A DNA stretch of 59,430 bases from Dysgonamonadaceae bacterium (GTDB lineage Bacteria > Bacteroidota > Bacteroidia > Bacteroidales > Dysgonomonadaceae). The stretch is taken from positions 1-59,430 of the forward strand of contig JAISUH010000053.1 of the NCBI GenBank assembly GCA_031272205.1, given 5' to 3'. Below the pieces are notes generated by a model. That model worked only from the letters and a program-made list of their open reading frames with translations, ran no database searches and was not told where the DNA came from. Each line of letters starts with the position of its first letter. Position 1 is the first letter of the stretch. Below, in pieces: positions 52,355-59,430 of this stretch. A program made the position numbers and the translations under genes.

Positions 52355-52385
52355 TTTGCAAATAGAAATTTTATGGTTAATTTTG
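52355..52385 (+). promoter_or_regulatory. rpmB-rpmG-DUF4295 promoter
   Basis: TTTG (52355-52358), 19 bp, TAATTTTG (52378-52385): both elements match the Bacteroides consensus. Start is expected near 52392, giving a leader of about 60 nt before rpmB. Confidence 0.75.
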
Positions 52386-52450
52386 CGCCCTGATTTGCGG
52401 ACATTTGTCCCGTCATTCGGATTTAGAATCAATAAAAAACAATATAGAAG

Positions 52451-52690
52451 ATGTCAAAGATTTGTCAAATAACAGGAAAAAGAGCCTTGACAGGGAACAA
52501 CGTTTCGCACTCTAATAAAAAGACGAAACGTAAATTCAACATCAATCTGTTCAGGAAGAAATTTTATTGGGTGGAAGAAGACTGCTGGATCAGCCTCAAC
52601 GTTACGGCTTCCGGTTTGCGCACCATCAATAAGATAGGTTTGAATGCAGCGCTCAAACAGGCTGCCGAAAAAGGATATTTGAACGCTTAA
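52451..52690 (+). CDS. rpmB: 50S ribosomal protein L28
   Basis: A 79-residue protein: [29 protein letters not shown] is the typical start. It lacks the four-cysteine zinc site (only C5 and C45 are present), so it is the zinc-free form. First gene of a three-gene ribosomal cluster; rpmG follows after 22 bp. Confidence 0.97.
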   Translation: MSKICQITGKRALTGNNVSHSNKKTKRKFNINLFRKKFYWVEEDCWISLNVTASGLRTINKIGLNAALKQAAEKGYLNA

Positions 52691-52712
52691 TTAAATAAGG
52701 AGAACAGCAGCA

Positions 52713-52901
52713 ATGGCAAAAAAAGCGAAAGGAAACCGGGTGCAAGTGATTCTGGAATGTACGGAACACAAAGAAAGCGGTATGCCCGGCACGTCGAGAT
52801 ACATCACGACCAAAAACAGAAAGAACACTACCGAAAGATTGGAATTGAAGAAATACAATCCCATCTTGAAGAGAATGACCGTACATAAAGAAATTAAGTA
52901 A
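52713..52901 (+). CDS. rpmG: 50S ribosomal protein L33
   Basis: A 62-residue protein, [20 protein letters not shown]... with a [21 protein letters not shown] stretch. It has a single cysteine, so it is the zinc-free form. It lies between rpmB and the DUF4295 gene (14 bp). Confidence 0.97.
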   Translation: MAKKAKGNRVQVILECTEHKESGMPGTSRYITTKNRKNTTERLELKKYNPILKRMTVHKEIK

Positions 52902-52915
52902 AACATTGATAGACC

Positions 52916-53077
52916 ATGGCAAAGAAAACCGTCGCAGGATTCCGCGATAAGTCGTCCACATCGGGACGCACGCACACCAAAGTAATTAAAATGGTAAAAT
53001 CGCCCAAAACGGGAGCGTATTCTTTCAAAGAAGAAATGATTCCGAATGATGACGTGAAAGACTATTTCACGAAATAA
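52916..53077 (+). CDS. DUF4295 family small basic protein
   Basis: A 53-residue frame missed by length filters: MAKKTVAGFRDKSSTSGRTH, then KVIKMVKSPKTGAYSF, ending DDVKDYFTK. It matches the DUF4295 family, a Bacteroidota protein always found next to rpmB-rpmG, and its charge and size suggest a ribosome-associated role. It is followed directly by the cluster's terminator. Confidence 0.9.
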   Translation: MAKKTVAGFRDKSSTSGRTHTKVIKMVKSPKTGAYSFKEEMIPNDDVKDYFTK

Positions 53078-53095
53078 ATTCGTTAAAAATATTTA

Positions 53096-53132
53096 AAAAC
53101 TTCCCTGTGCGTTTGCGCGGGGAAGTTTTTTA
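53096..53132 (+). terminator. Terminator of the rpmB-rpmG-DUF4295 cluster
   Basis: AAAACTTCCC pairs with GGGAAGTTTTT, with a further GCG/CGC pairing inside, followed by a T-run and TATT. It lies 19 bp after the DUF4295 stop. Confidence 0.88.
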
Positions 53133-53145
53133 TTGACCTATTTTG

Positions 53146-53153
53146 TAGCTTTG
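53146..53153 (+). promoter_or_regulatory. ftsY promoter, -7 element TAGCTTTG
   Basis: TAGCTTTG matches TAnnTTTG, 71 bp before the ftsY start and just behind the previous terminator. The -33 part is T-rich but not TTTG. Confidence 0.45.
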
Positions 53154-53223
53154 TATAAATTTGGAAGAAAGCGTTATCTAAGGAAAAAAGAAAAAAATCG
53201 TTTGTTCAAATATAAAAATGCTT

Positions 53224-54177
53224 ATGGCTTTATTTGATATCTTCTCGAAAGGAAAAAAAGAGACCTTGGACAAAGGGCTCGAAAAAACCAAAGAAACTAT
53301 TTTCTCGAAAATTTCGCGTGCCGTCGCCGGAAAATCGAAGGTCGATGATGATGTGTTAGACGAACTCGAAGAGGTTTTGGTTACGTCGGACGTGGGCGTA
53401 AACACCACGCTGAAAATCATCGAGCGCATCGAGGATCGCGTTGCACGCGATAAATACGTGAGTACGGACGAGCTCACCCGCATCCTCCGCGAAGAGATTG
53501 CCAACCTTTTGACGGAAAACCATTCATCGGACTTGGAAGAATTTTCCGTTCCCGAAGGACAAAAACCCTACACCATCATGGTCGTGGGCGTAAACGGTGT
53601 CGGGAAAACCACTACCATCGGCAAATTGGCGCATCAATTCAAAGAAAAAGGATTGTCGGTTTACCTTGGCGCAGCCGATACGTTTCGCGCGGCAGCCGTC
53701 GAGCAGTTGGTTGTCTGGGGCGAGAGGGTCGGCGTTCCGGTTGTGAAGCAGAAAATGGGTTCCGATCCCGCGTCGGTAGCCTTCGACACGCTAAGCTCGG
53801 CAAAAGCCAACAATGCCGACGTGGCTATTATCGATACGGCCGGCCGCTTGCACAACAAAATCAACCTGATGAACGAACTGACCAAGATAAAAAACGTGAT
53901 GCAAAAAGTTGTTCCGGGCGCACCGCACGAAGTGCTGCTCGTCCTCGACGGCTCCACCGGACAGAATGCGTTTGAACAGGCCAAACAATTCACGGCCGCC
54001 ACCGAGGTTACGGCATTGGCCATCACAAAACTCGACGGGACGGCAAAAGGAGGCGTGGTCATCGGCATTTCCGACCAGTTTAAGATTCCCGTGAAATACA
54101 TCGGGTTGGGTGAAGGGATAGACGACCTGCAAGTTTTCCAACGGAAAACCTTTGTCGATTCGTTATTTAGCGAATAG
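53224..54177 (+). CDS. ftsY: Signal recognition particle receptor FtsY
   Basis: GTPase that docks the SRP-ribosome at SecYEG. I chose MALFDIFSKGKK at 53224 (317 residues); an ATG two codons earlier is also possible. The N domain is about 10-90; G domain motifs are GVNGVGKTTTIGKLAH (G1), DTFRAAAVEQL, IDTAGR (G3) and TKLDGTAKGG (G4). The acidic A domain is very short, as usual in this phylum. rimO follows after 7 bp. Confidence 0.96.
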   Translation: MALFDIFSKGKKETLDKGLEKTKETIFSKISRAVAGKSKVDDDVLDELEEVLVTSDVGVNTTLKIIERIEDRVARDKYVSTDELTRILREEIANLLTENHSSDLEEFSVPEGQKPYTIMVVGVNGVGKTTTIGKLAHQFKEKGLSVYLGAADTFRAAAVEQLVVWGERVGVPVVKQKMGSDPASVAFDTLSSAKANNADVAIIDTAGRLHNKINLMNELTKIKNVMQKVVPGAPHEVLLVLDGSTGQNAFEQAKQFTAATEVTALAITKLDGTAKGGVVIGISDQFKIPVKYIGLGEGIDDLQVFQRKTFVDSLFSE

Positions 54178-54184
54178 TCCGTCT

Positions 54185-55480
54185 ATGATTAAAAACAAAA
54201 TAGATATCATCACGCTCGGATGTTCAAAAAATTTGGTTGACTCCGAATTGCTTATGCGGCAGCTTGTCGCCAACGGCTATACGGTGGATCACGACAGCGA
54301 AAAGCCGAAAGGAGAAATTGCCGTCATCAACACTTGCGGATTTATCGGCGATGCGAAAGAAGAATCGGTCAATACCATCCTGTCGTTTGCCGAAGCCAAA
54401 AAGAACAAGAAACTGCGCAAACTTTTTGTAATGGGATGCCTCTCGGAACGTTACAAAGAAGAATTGGCCGCCGAAATTCCCGAAGTAGATGCTTTTTACG
54501 GCAAATTTGCGTGGAAAAACCTGATTGCGGACTTGGGAAAATCCTACAAGCAGGAACTGTCTCACGAACGCCGCATCGCCACACCCCGACATTATGCTTT
54601 TCTGAAAATATCGGAAGGTTGCAACCGTAGCTGTTCGTATTGCGCCATCCCGTTGATAACGGGCAAGTACAAATCACGGCCGATGGAAGAAATCGAAGAA
54701 GAAGCCCGCCGCTTAGTGGCTTCGGGCGTGAAGGAACTTCAATTTATCGCGCAAGACCTGACTTATTACGGATTGGATTTGTATCAATCGATGAAGCTAC
54801 CCGAATTAGTGGAGCGCATCTCCGATATCGAGGGCTTAGAGTGGATTCGGCTGCATTACGCCTATCCGGCGCATTTTCCCTACGATTTATTGCGGGTCAT
54901 GCGCGAGAGACCAAACGTATGCAACTACCTCGACATTGCGCTGCAACACATCAGCGATAACATGCTGAAAATCATGCGACGAAATATTAGCAGGCAAGAG
55001 ACCATCGATTTGATAAAACGTTTCCGCGACGAAGTTCCGAACATCCACCTGCGCACAACGATGATGGTAGGTCATCCGGGCGAAACGGAAAAAGACTTCA
55101 ACGAACTGATTGATTTTGTGAACGATATGCGTTTCGAGCGTTTGGGGGCATTTCCCTATTCCCACGAGGAAGATACTTATTCCGGCGAACACTACGCAGA
55201 CAATATTCCCGCATCGGTAAAGCAAGAGCGCATGGATGTGCTGATGGCAGTGCAAGAGCACATTTCGCTATCAATCAACGAATCAAAAATCGGAAAAACG
55301 TCCAAAGTGATTATCGACCGCGAAGAAGAGGACTACTACATCGGCCGCACCGAATTTGACTCTCCAGAAGTCGATGGAGAGGTTTTGGTCGGGAAAGAAA
55401 AGAAACTGAAGCCGGGGAATTTTTACAGCGTAAAAATCACATCGGCGCAAGCTTTCGACTTATATGCAAACATTGAATAA
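54185..55480 (+). CDS. rimO: Ribosomal protein S12 methylthiotransferase RimO
   Basis: Radical SAM enzyme that adds a methylthio group to an aspartate of S12. I chose the ATG at 54185 (MIKNKIDIITLGCSKN), 431 residues; the longer frame would overlap ftsY. The MTTase domain is about 1-125 with C13, C49 and C84 for one cluster (LGCSKNLVDSE, NTCGF, GCLSERY); the radical SAM cluster motif is GCNRSCSYCAIP; the TRAM domain is the last 65 residues. The S12-type GF...KEES signature (FIGDAKEESV) points to RimO rather than MiaB. Confidence 0.95.
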   Translation: MIKNKIDIITLGCSKNLVDSELLMRQLVANGYTVDHDSEKPKGEIAVINTCGFIGDAKEESVNTILSFAEAKKNKKLRKLFVMGCLSERYKEELAAEIPEVDAFYGKFAWKNLIADLGKSYKQELSHERRIATPRHYAFLKISEGCNRSCSYCAIPLITGKYKSRPMEEIEEEARRLVASGVKELQFIAQDLTYYGLDLYQSMKLPELVERISDIEGLEWIRLHYAYPAHFPYDLLRVMRERPNVCNYLDIALQHISDNMLKIMRRNISRQETIDLIKRFRDEVPNIHLRTTMMVGHPGETEKDFNELIDFVNDMRFERLGAFPYSHEEDTYSGEHYADNIPASVKQERMDVLMAVQEHISLSINESKIGKTSKVIIDREEEDYYIGRTEFDSPEVDGEVLVGKEKKLKPGNFYSVKITSAQAFDLYANIE

Positions 55481-55501
55481 CCCATATAAAGAAACACAAA
55501 T

Positions 55502-55792
55502 ATGACACACAAAGACCTTATCTCCGAATTGGCCAAACGGCTCGACTGGACGCAATCGAAAACGTCAGAGACACTCGATGCCGCCGTTGACCTGATAAAC
55601 GAAAATTTAGCCGAAAACGCTCAAATTTCCATACAAAACTTCGGATCCTTCGAGACGAAGAAGATGGCTGTGCGCGTTTCGGTGAATCCGCTCACACAAG
55701 AACGTTTTTTAGTTCCTCCTAAGATTGTGGCGACCTTTAAACCCGCTCCGGGAGTGAAAGACAGGCTGCAAAACCATTTAAAAACAAAATAA
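55502..55792 (+). CDS. HU family DNA-binding protein
   Basis: A 96-residue HU-like histone: THKDLISELAKRLDWTQSKTSETLDAAVDLI (helices 1-2) and the beta-arm region IQNFGSFETKKMAVRVSVNPLTQERFLVPPKIVATFKP. It differs from canonical HU (the RxGRNPxTG arm motif is replaced by RVSVNPLTQE), which is common for the second-class HU proteins of Bacteroidota. It sits 21 bp after rimO and 12 bp before a membrane-bound HU-like gene. Confidence 0.88.
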   Translation: MTHKDLISELAKRLDWTQSKTSETLDAAVDLINENLAENAQISIQNFGSFETKKMAVRVSVNPLTQERFLVPPKIVATFKPAPGVKDRLQNHLKTK

Positions 55793-55804
55793 AACCCGGC
55801 GACG

Positions 55805-56923
55805 ATGGAAACAAATAAGAAATTGAACTTTCAGGATCTGGCCGATTTATTGGCTGAAAAAACGTCGATATCGAAACAGGATAGCGAATCGTTTTTGAAG
55901 GAGCTGTTTGCTATCATTCCCGAATCGATCACGGAAGAAGAACCCGTTAAACTGAAAAATTTGGGAACCTTCAAACTTACGCTCATCCAGTCGCGCGAAA
56001 GCGTGAACGTCAATACGGGCGAGAAAATTGAAATCCCCTCGCACTACCGCTTGGGATTCACACCGGCGTCAACGCTCAAAGAACTGGTAAACAAACCCTT
56101 TTCGCACTTCGAAAACGTGCTGCTTAACGAAGGCGTTTCGTTCGACGGCATCGCCGAAGACACAAACACGCCCGATTTTGAAGAAGAAGAACAGACAGAA
56201 GACCGTATGGAAGATAAGAGCACCGTCATTCCGGTCGTTGAGGAAATCACCCTTTCGGAAACAACAGTAGAACCTGACCTTTCGATAGTAGAAGTTGAAG
56301 ACTTGAAAACCAATGACATAAACGCTGCGACACCCGAAGATAAAAAAACACCAGAAATAGTTGATACAGAATTAATTAGCGTTGTTTATCCTGTATTGAA
56401 AACGAAAGAAACTGTTGAGCCGAGAGATTTTCAGTCGCCAAAAAAGAAATCGAAACCGAACGCCAACCTGTTTGTTGCAGCCGGAATAGTCGCCGTCATT
56501 GCGATCACTGCTTTTTTTTTGTTCCATCAAAAAAACGCAAACCTTAGAAGCCAAGTAGCAAAACATCAGCAAATTGAAGCTACAAGCGACGTTGTTGAAG
56601 AAACGCCGTCTGTCTTGCCCGATACCGTCGCCTTTCGGGATCAAACGCCTCCGGAAACGACAGCGGCGATAATACCCGACACCGTTACCCTGACCGCAGG
56701 AAAAACGCTCCGTTTGATAGCCTTAGATAAATTCGGCAGTCGCGAATTTTGGGTCTATATCTATCTAAAAAACAAAGATAAAATAAAAAACCCCAACGTC
56801 ATTCCCATAGGAACAAAATTCCTTTTACCCGACCCATCGGAATACGATATCGACGCCGACAACCCCAAATCGGTTGCCAAAGCAAAAGAGATCGGGGATG
56901 AAGCGTTGAAAAAGTTTCGGTAA
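55805..56923 (+). CDS. Membrane-anchored HU-domain protein with C-terminal LysM-like domain
   Basis: A 372-residue protein. Residues about 1-95 are a HU-like DNA-binding domain (LNFQDLADLLAEKTSISKQDSESFLKELF and LKNLGTFKLTLIQSRESVNVNTGE). About 100-215 is an acidic, Thr/Glu-rich linker. The TM helix is about 221-241, preceded by KKKSK, so the N-terminus is cytoplasmic. About 294-347 is a LysM-like segment (TLTAGKTLRLIALDKFGSREFWVYIYLKN...IPIGTKFLLP). It would tie nucleoid or RNA to peptidoglycan; this is inferred from domain order. It is 12 bp behind the HU gene. Confidence 0.8.
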   Translation: METNKKLNFQDLADLLAEKTSISKQDSESFLKELFAIIPESITEEEPVKLKNLGTFKLTLIQSRESVNVNTGEKIEIPSHYRLGFTPASTLKELVNKPFSHFENVLLNEGVSFDGIAEDTNTPDFEEEEQTEDRMEDKSTVIPVVEEITLSETTVEPDLSIVEVEDLKTNDINAATPEDKKTPEIVDTELISVVYPVLKTKETVEPRDFQSPKKKSKPNANLFVAAGIVAVIAITAFFLFHQKNANLRSQVAKHQQIEATSDVVEETPSVLPDTVAFRDQTPPETTAAIIPDTVTLTAGKTLRLIALDKFGSREFWVYIYLKNKDKIKNPNVIPIGTKFLLPDPSEYDIDADNPKSVAKAKEIGDEALKKFR

Positions 56924-56935
56924 ATTTACTGCTTC

Positions 56936-58306
56936 GTGAACAACAACGTTTCCTCATTCCGCGATTTCACTCACGGAGACATATTCCGCCAACTCGTTAA
57001 GCTGTCGATGCCACTGATGGCCATCAGTTTCATGCAAATGGCATACAGTTTAATCGATTTGGCATGGGTGGGACGTTTGGGAAGCAAATCCGTGGCGGCA
57101 GTCGGCGCCATGGGGATGCTTGTTTGGATGATGAACTCGATAGCCTGCATCTCGAAAGTCGGCGCCGAAGTGTCCATCGGGCAGTCCATCGGCGCGAAGC
57201 GCTTCGACAAAGCGGCCGTTTGCGCATCCCATACCACAATGATAGCGCTTGCGCTGGGCTTATTTTTCGGATGCCTGTTTTTTTTCGCGCCTCAATTTTT
57301 CGTCGCTTTTTTTAAGTTGTCGCCCGAAATATCGGTAAAAGCGGTTAGTTTTCTGCGAATTATAGCCATTGCCATCCCCTTCCTTTTTCTGAACCTCAAT
57401 TTCGCCGGGATTTACATCGGAACGGGACGGAGCGATATTCCTTTCTATTTCAGCCTTGTGGGACTTGTCATCAATATAATTCTCGACCCTCTGTTGATCT
57501 TTGGCCTCGTCCCGCCATTCCCCGCCCTGAAAACCGACGGGGCGGCAATCGCCACCGCCTTTTCGATGTTTGTTGTATCGGTTCTGTTCTTGTTCCACCT
57601 GAAAAACAAGAACCGGCTGATGAGCCGTTTCCCATTATTTACGCGCCCCCGTCCCGATTACGTTTTCAAAATTTTAAAGTTGGGCTTGCCCGTAGCGGCG
57701 ATGAACGTGTTTTTCGCCATTATCAACATGAATTTGGTTCGGATAGCGTCGATCCACGGCGGACATTTGGGCATAACCAGCCAAACGACGGGCGGCCAAA
57801 TAGAAGGTATTACGTGGAACACATCACAGGGATTTGCCACGGCTCTCGGCAGTTTTGTGGCGCAAAATTATGCGGCCGGAAACATGCAACGCGCCAAAAC
57901 GGCATACCGATACACGCTGCAAATCATGGGCATTTTGGGTGCGGTGGTTACAGCCGCCTTCCTGTTGTTCGGATCTTCCATCTTTTCGATTTTCATTCCC
58001 GAAAAAGCGGCTTACGAAGCGGGAGGCGAATACCTGTTCATCATCGGCATTTCTCAACTGTTTATGATGCTCGAACTAACCACTCAGGGGATGTTCAACG
58101 GCATCGGTCGTACAACGCCTCCTGCCGTTATCAGTATGACACTCAATTTTATACGAATACCATTGGCTATGTTTCTCGCGACAAAAATGGGCATTACCGG
58201 CGTTTGGTGGGCTATTGCGATTTCAACCATCATCAAGGGCACGGTATTGCCTTTGTGGTTTTTATGGATGAAATTCCTATTAAAAAAGGATTGTACTGAT
58301 GGATAA
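56936..58306 (+). CDS. MATE family efflux transporter
   Basis: A 456-residue multidrug/toxin extrusion transporter with twelve predicted TM helices in two homologous halves. The start is GTG at 56936 (MNNNVSSFRDFTHGDIF), 12 bp after the HU-LysM gene, so the spacing argues for cotranscription. First-half MATE motif AYSLIDLAWVGRLGSKSVAAVGAM and second-half GQIEGITWNTSQGFATALGSFVAQNYAAGN are clear. The substrate is unknown; coupling ion (Na+ or H+) cannot be told from sequence by eye. Confidence 0.92.
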   Translation: MNNNVSSFRDFTHGDIFRQLVKLSMPLMAISFMQMAYSLIDLAWVGRLGSKSVAAVGAMGMLVWMMNSIACISKVGAEVSIGQSIGAKRFDKAAVCASHTTMIALALGLFFGCLFFFAPQFFVAFFKLSPEISVKAVSFLRIIAIAIPFLFLNLNFAGIYIGTGRSDIPFYFSLVGLVINIILDPLLIFGLVPPFPALKTDGAAIATAFSMFVVSVLFLFHLKNKNRLMSRFPLFTRPRPDYVFKILKLGLPVAAMNVFFAIINMNLVRIASIHGGHLGITSQTTGGQIEGITWNTSQGFATALGSFVAQNYAAGNMQRAKTAYRYTLQIMGILGAVVTAAFLLFGSSIFSIFIPEKAAYEAGGEYLFIIGISQLFMMLELTTQGMFNGIGRTTPPAVISMTLNFIRIPLAMFLATKMGITGVWWAIAISTIIKGTVLPLWFLWMKFLLKKDCTDG

Positions 58307-58321
58307 ATTTCCGTACTTTTG
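58290..58321 (+). promoter_or_regulatory. Promoter of the His-rich protein gene
   Basis: ATTG (58290-58293), 20 bp, TACTTTTG (58314-58321). The -7 part is exact and the -33 one base off. It overlaps the end of the MATE gene, 22 bp before the next ATG. Confidence 0.5.
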
Positions 58322-58343
58322 CATCAAATTAATTGCATAAATA

Positions 58344-58691
58344 ATGACAAGAACGATCGTCCATAAGTTGAAATCAATATCAGCCGTTTTTCTGCTGGCG
58401 TTGTTTGTGTCTTACTGGTCGATTTGTGTTTTCTGTATGCACTCGCATACGGTTAATGGAAAACTGATAACACATGCACATCCATTCCCTAAAACACCTC
58501 ATCAGCATAACGATGATGATTATTTGCTGATCGATAATCTTACGCATTACAACGCATTGCCCGATATTATTACCGATCACTCCGTTACAGTTTTCCGGCA
58601 ACTGTTAGAAAATATTACCGCATTTTTTTCTGAACAAGTTTATCGTTGCGAACCTGTTTATCTCTTACTTCGCGCTCCTCCTTTTTGTTGA
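58344..58691 (+). CDS. Small His-rich membrane or exported protein
   Basis: A 115-residue protein of unknown family. One hydrophobic segment is about 13-32 (SAVFLLALFVSYWSICVF). It is followed by CMHSHTVNGKLITHAHPFP, then PHQHNDDDYLL: five histidines in an 18-residue stretch plus HQH-N-DDD. Such spacing suggests metal binding on the periplasmic face. It lies upstream of the TonB receptor, so a shared role in metal uptake or sensing is likely by context. No domain is recognised. Confidence 0.65.
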   Translation: MTRTIVHKLKSISAVFLLALFVSYWSICVFCMHSHTVNGKLITHAHPFPKTPHQHNDDDYLLIDNLTHYNALPDIITDHSVTVFRQLLENITAFFSEQVYRCEPVYLLLRAPPFC

Positions 58692-58758
58692 CACACCATT
58701 TGCATGGAAAAATTATTCCCTGCATTTCATTCTTTTAAATCATCTTTCGTTTGACGAA

Positions 58759-58766
58759 TACTTTTG
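58759..58766 (+). promoter_or_regulatory. Possible promoter of the TonB receptor, TACTTTTG
   Basis: TACTTTTG matches TAnnTTTG, 54 bp before the receptor ATG. The receptor may also be read from the upstream His-rich gene promoter. A TTTA at the -33 distance is only a partial match. Confidence 0.4.
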
Positions 58767-58820
58767 ACGTATCCGCAAAACGGGCATTTTATTTTGTGTA
58801 TAACATAAAAAACAATAACA

Positions 58821-59430
58821 ATGTACAAATCCATTTATATTTCCTTTTGCCTGCTTTGTCTTGCAGTCGCTACATTCGCTCAAAAGCCGAAACCAAGCGA
58901 CGCAAACATTTTCGGACATATTGTCGATACGGATGGCGAACACATCCCTTACATGTCTGTTTTTATCAAAAATACAACTCTCGGCACAGTTACAGATGCT
59001 TCGGGGCATTACTCGTTCAAAAACCTACCCGAAGGCGAACTGATTATAGGAGTGCAGGGAATTAGTTACGAGCCGCAGGAAAAGAAGGTAGTAATGCATC
59101 GGAACGAGACTCAGGAAATTAATTTCGTTATCAAAGACGATGTCTTGAACCTTCAAGAGGTAGTTGTAACCGCCGGTCGCAGCAAGCAACTCAGAACCGA
59201 AGCGCCGATAATTGTAAACACCATCGGGATAAAAACGCTCGAAAACACCCAATCTGCCGTCCTTGGCGAAGGGCTGAATTTCTGTACCGGTCTGAGATAC
59301 GAAAACGACTGCCAAAATTGCGGCTTCTCGCAAATCCGTATGAACGGGATGGAAGGTCCGTATTCGCAAATTCTTATCAACAGCCGCCCTGTTTTCAGCG
59401 GATTAGCCGGAGTTTACGGCCTCGAACTTA
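58821..59430 (+). CDS. TonB-dependent receptor, N-terminal part (cut by window edge)
   Basis: Reads from ATG at 58821 to the window end (203 codons). The signal peptide ends about residue 20 (AVATFAQ). About 28-113 is a carboxypeptidase-regulatory-like domain (IFGHIVDTDGEHIPYMSVFI...GTVTDASGHYSFKNL). The plug domain begins NLQEVVVTAGRSKQLR and contains CQNCGFSQIRMNGMEG, with a CxxC pair rare in plug domains, then SQILINSRPVFSGLAGVYG. It is not SusC-type. The CxxC and His-rich neighbour hint at a metal or metal-complex substrate. Confidence 0.88.
   Translation, partial: MYKSIYISFCLLCLAVATFAQKPKPSDANIFGHIVDTDGEHIPYMSVFIKNTTLGTVTDASGHYSFKNLPEGELIIGVQGISYEPQEKKVVMHRNETQEINFVIKDDVLNLQEVVVTAGRSKQLRTEAPIIVNTIGIKTLENTQSAVLGEGLNFCTGLRYENDCQNCGFSQIRMNGMEGPYSQILINSRPVFSGLAGVYGLEL

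Overview
The window looks like chromosome from a member of the Bacteroidales (phylum Bacteroidota). The evidence is a SusC/SusD pair with satellite lipoproteins, lineage-typical families (DUF4295 after L33, an Rpb6-like omega subunit, DUF5715, DUF6340, DUF4293, a Rho with a long Q/N-rich insertion), and repeated matches to the Bacteroides promoter pattern TTTG-N19..21-TAnnTTTG. I see no rRNA, CRISPR, transposase or phage gene. One tRNA (Tyr) is present. The right edge cuts a TonB-dependent receptor.

Layout. 1-724: gene-free, full of short palindromes and dispersed repeats. 725-7842 (minus): a complete histidine operon hisG-D-C-B-H-A-F-IE, preceded by a His-rich leader peptide and an attenuator hairpin. 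7935-9111: about 1.1 kb with no convincing ORF, bounded on the minus strand by a near-consensus promoter and a strong intrinsic terminator, with three phased 9-bp direct repeats just upstream of the promoter. This is the best candidate for something undescribed (a long non-coding RNA). 9152-11621 (minus): LolC/E-type permease and an aminotransferase. 11908-16771 (plus): clostripain-like lipoprotein, dnaN, a DnaQ-type exonuclease, a DUF5715 lipoprotein and truA. 16849-20168 (minus): rho and a DUF6340 lipoprotein. 20388-24001 (plus): nnrDE, rplU-rpmA and a THUMP-like methyltransferase. 24071-32402 (minus): an import locus of SusC, SusD, an HExxH lipoprotein, a DUF4302 lipoprotein and a choice-of-anchor lipoprotein. 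32403-33521: gene-free, with a MITE-like element and relatives of the repeats at the left edge. 33522-40131 (minus): prmA, malQ, a CBM9-like protein, a sugar-kinase-like APH protein and a DUF2264 protein. 40310-43047 (plus): TPR protein, ECF sigma factor, small membrane protein and a Spy/CpxP-like protein. 43153-51536: nfeD, phoH, DUF4293, rpoZ, bamD, a GH3-family protein, a Crp/Fnr regulator with a palindromic operator over its start site, tRNA-Tyr, ribH and a TPR membrane protein. 51754-58306 (plus): a secreted protein, rpmB-rpmG-DUF4295, ftsY, rimO, HU, a membrane-anchored HU-LysM protein and a MATE exporter. 58344-59430: a His-rich membrane protein and the truncated TonB receptor.

How the genes work together. 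Most of the window is housekeeping: histidine synthesis, replication clamp, ribosome parts and their modification, protein targeting, envelope assembly. The accessory part is the SusC/D locus, which probably imports a peptide- or metal-linked ligand rather than a glycan, since it carries a metallohydrolase-type lipoprotein and no glycosidase. Regulation can be read directly in several places: the his attenuator, the Crp/Fnr operator, and the promoters of rplU, rpmB, rho, susC, nfeD and the sigma-factor cluster. All functional calls rest on motif recognition by eye; no database search was possible.
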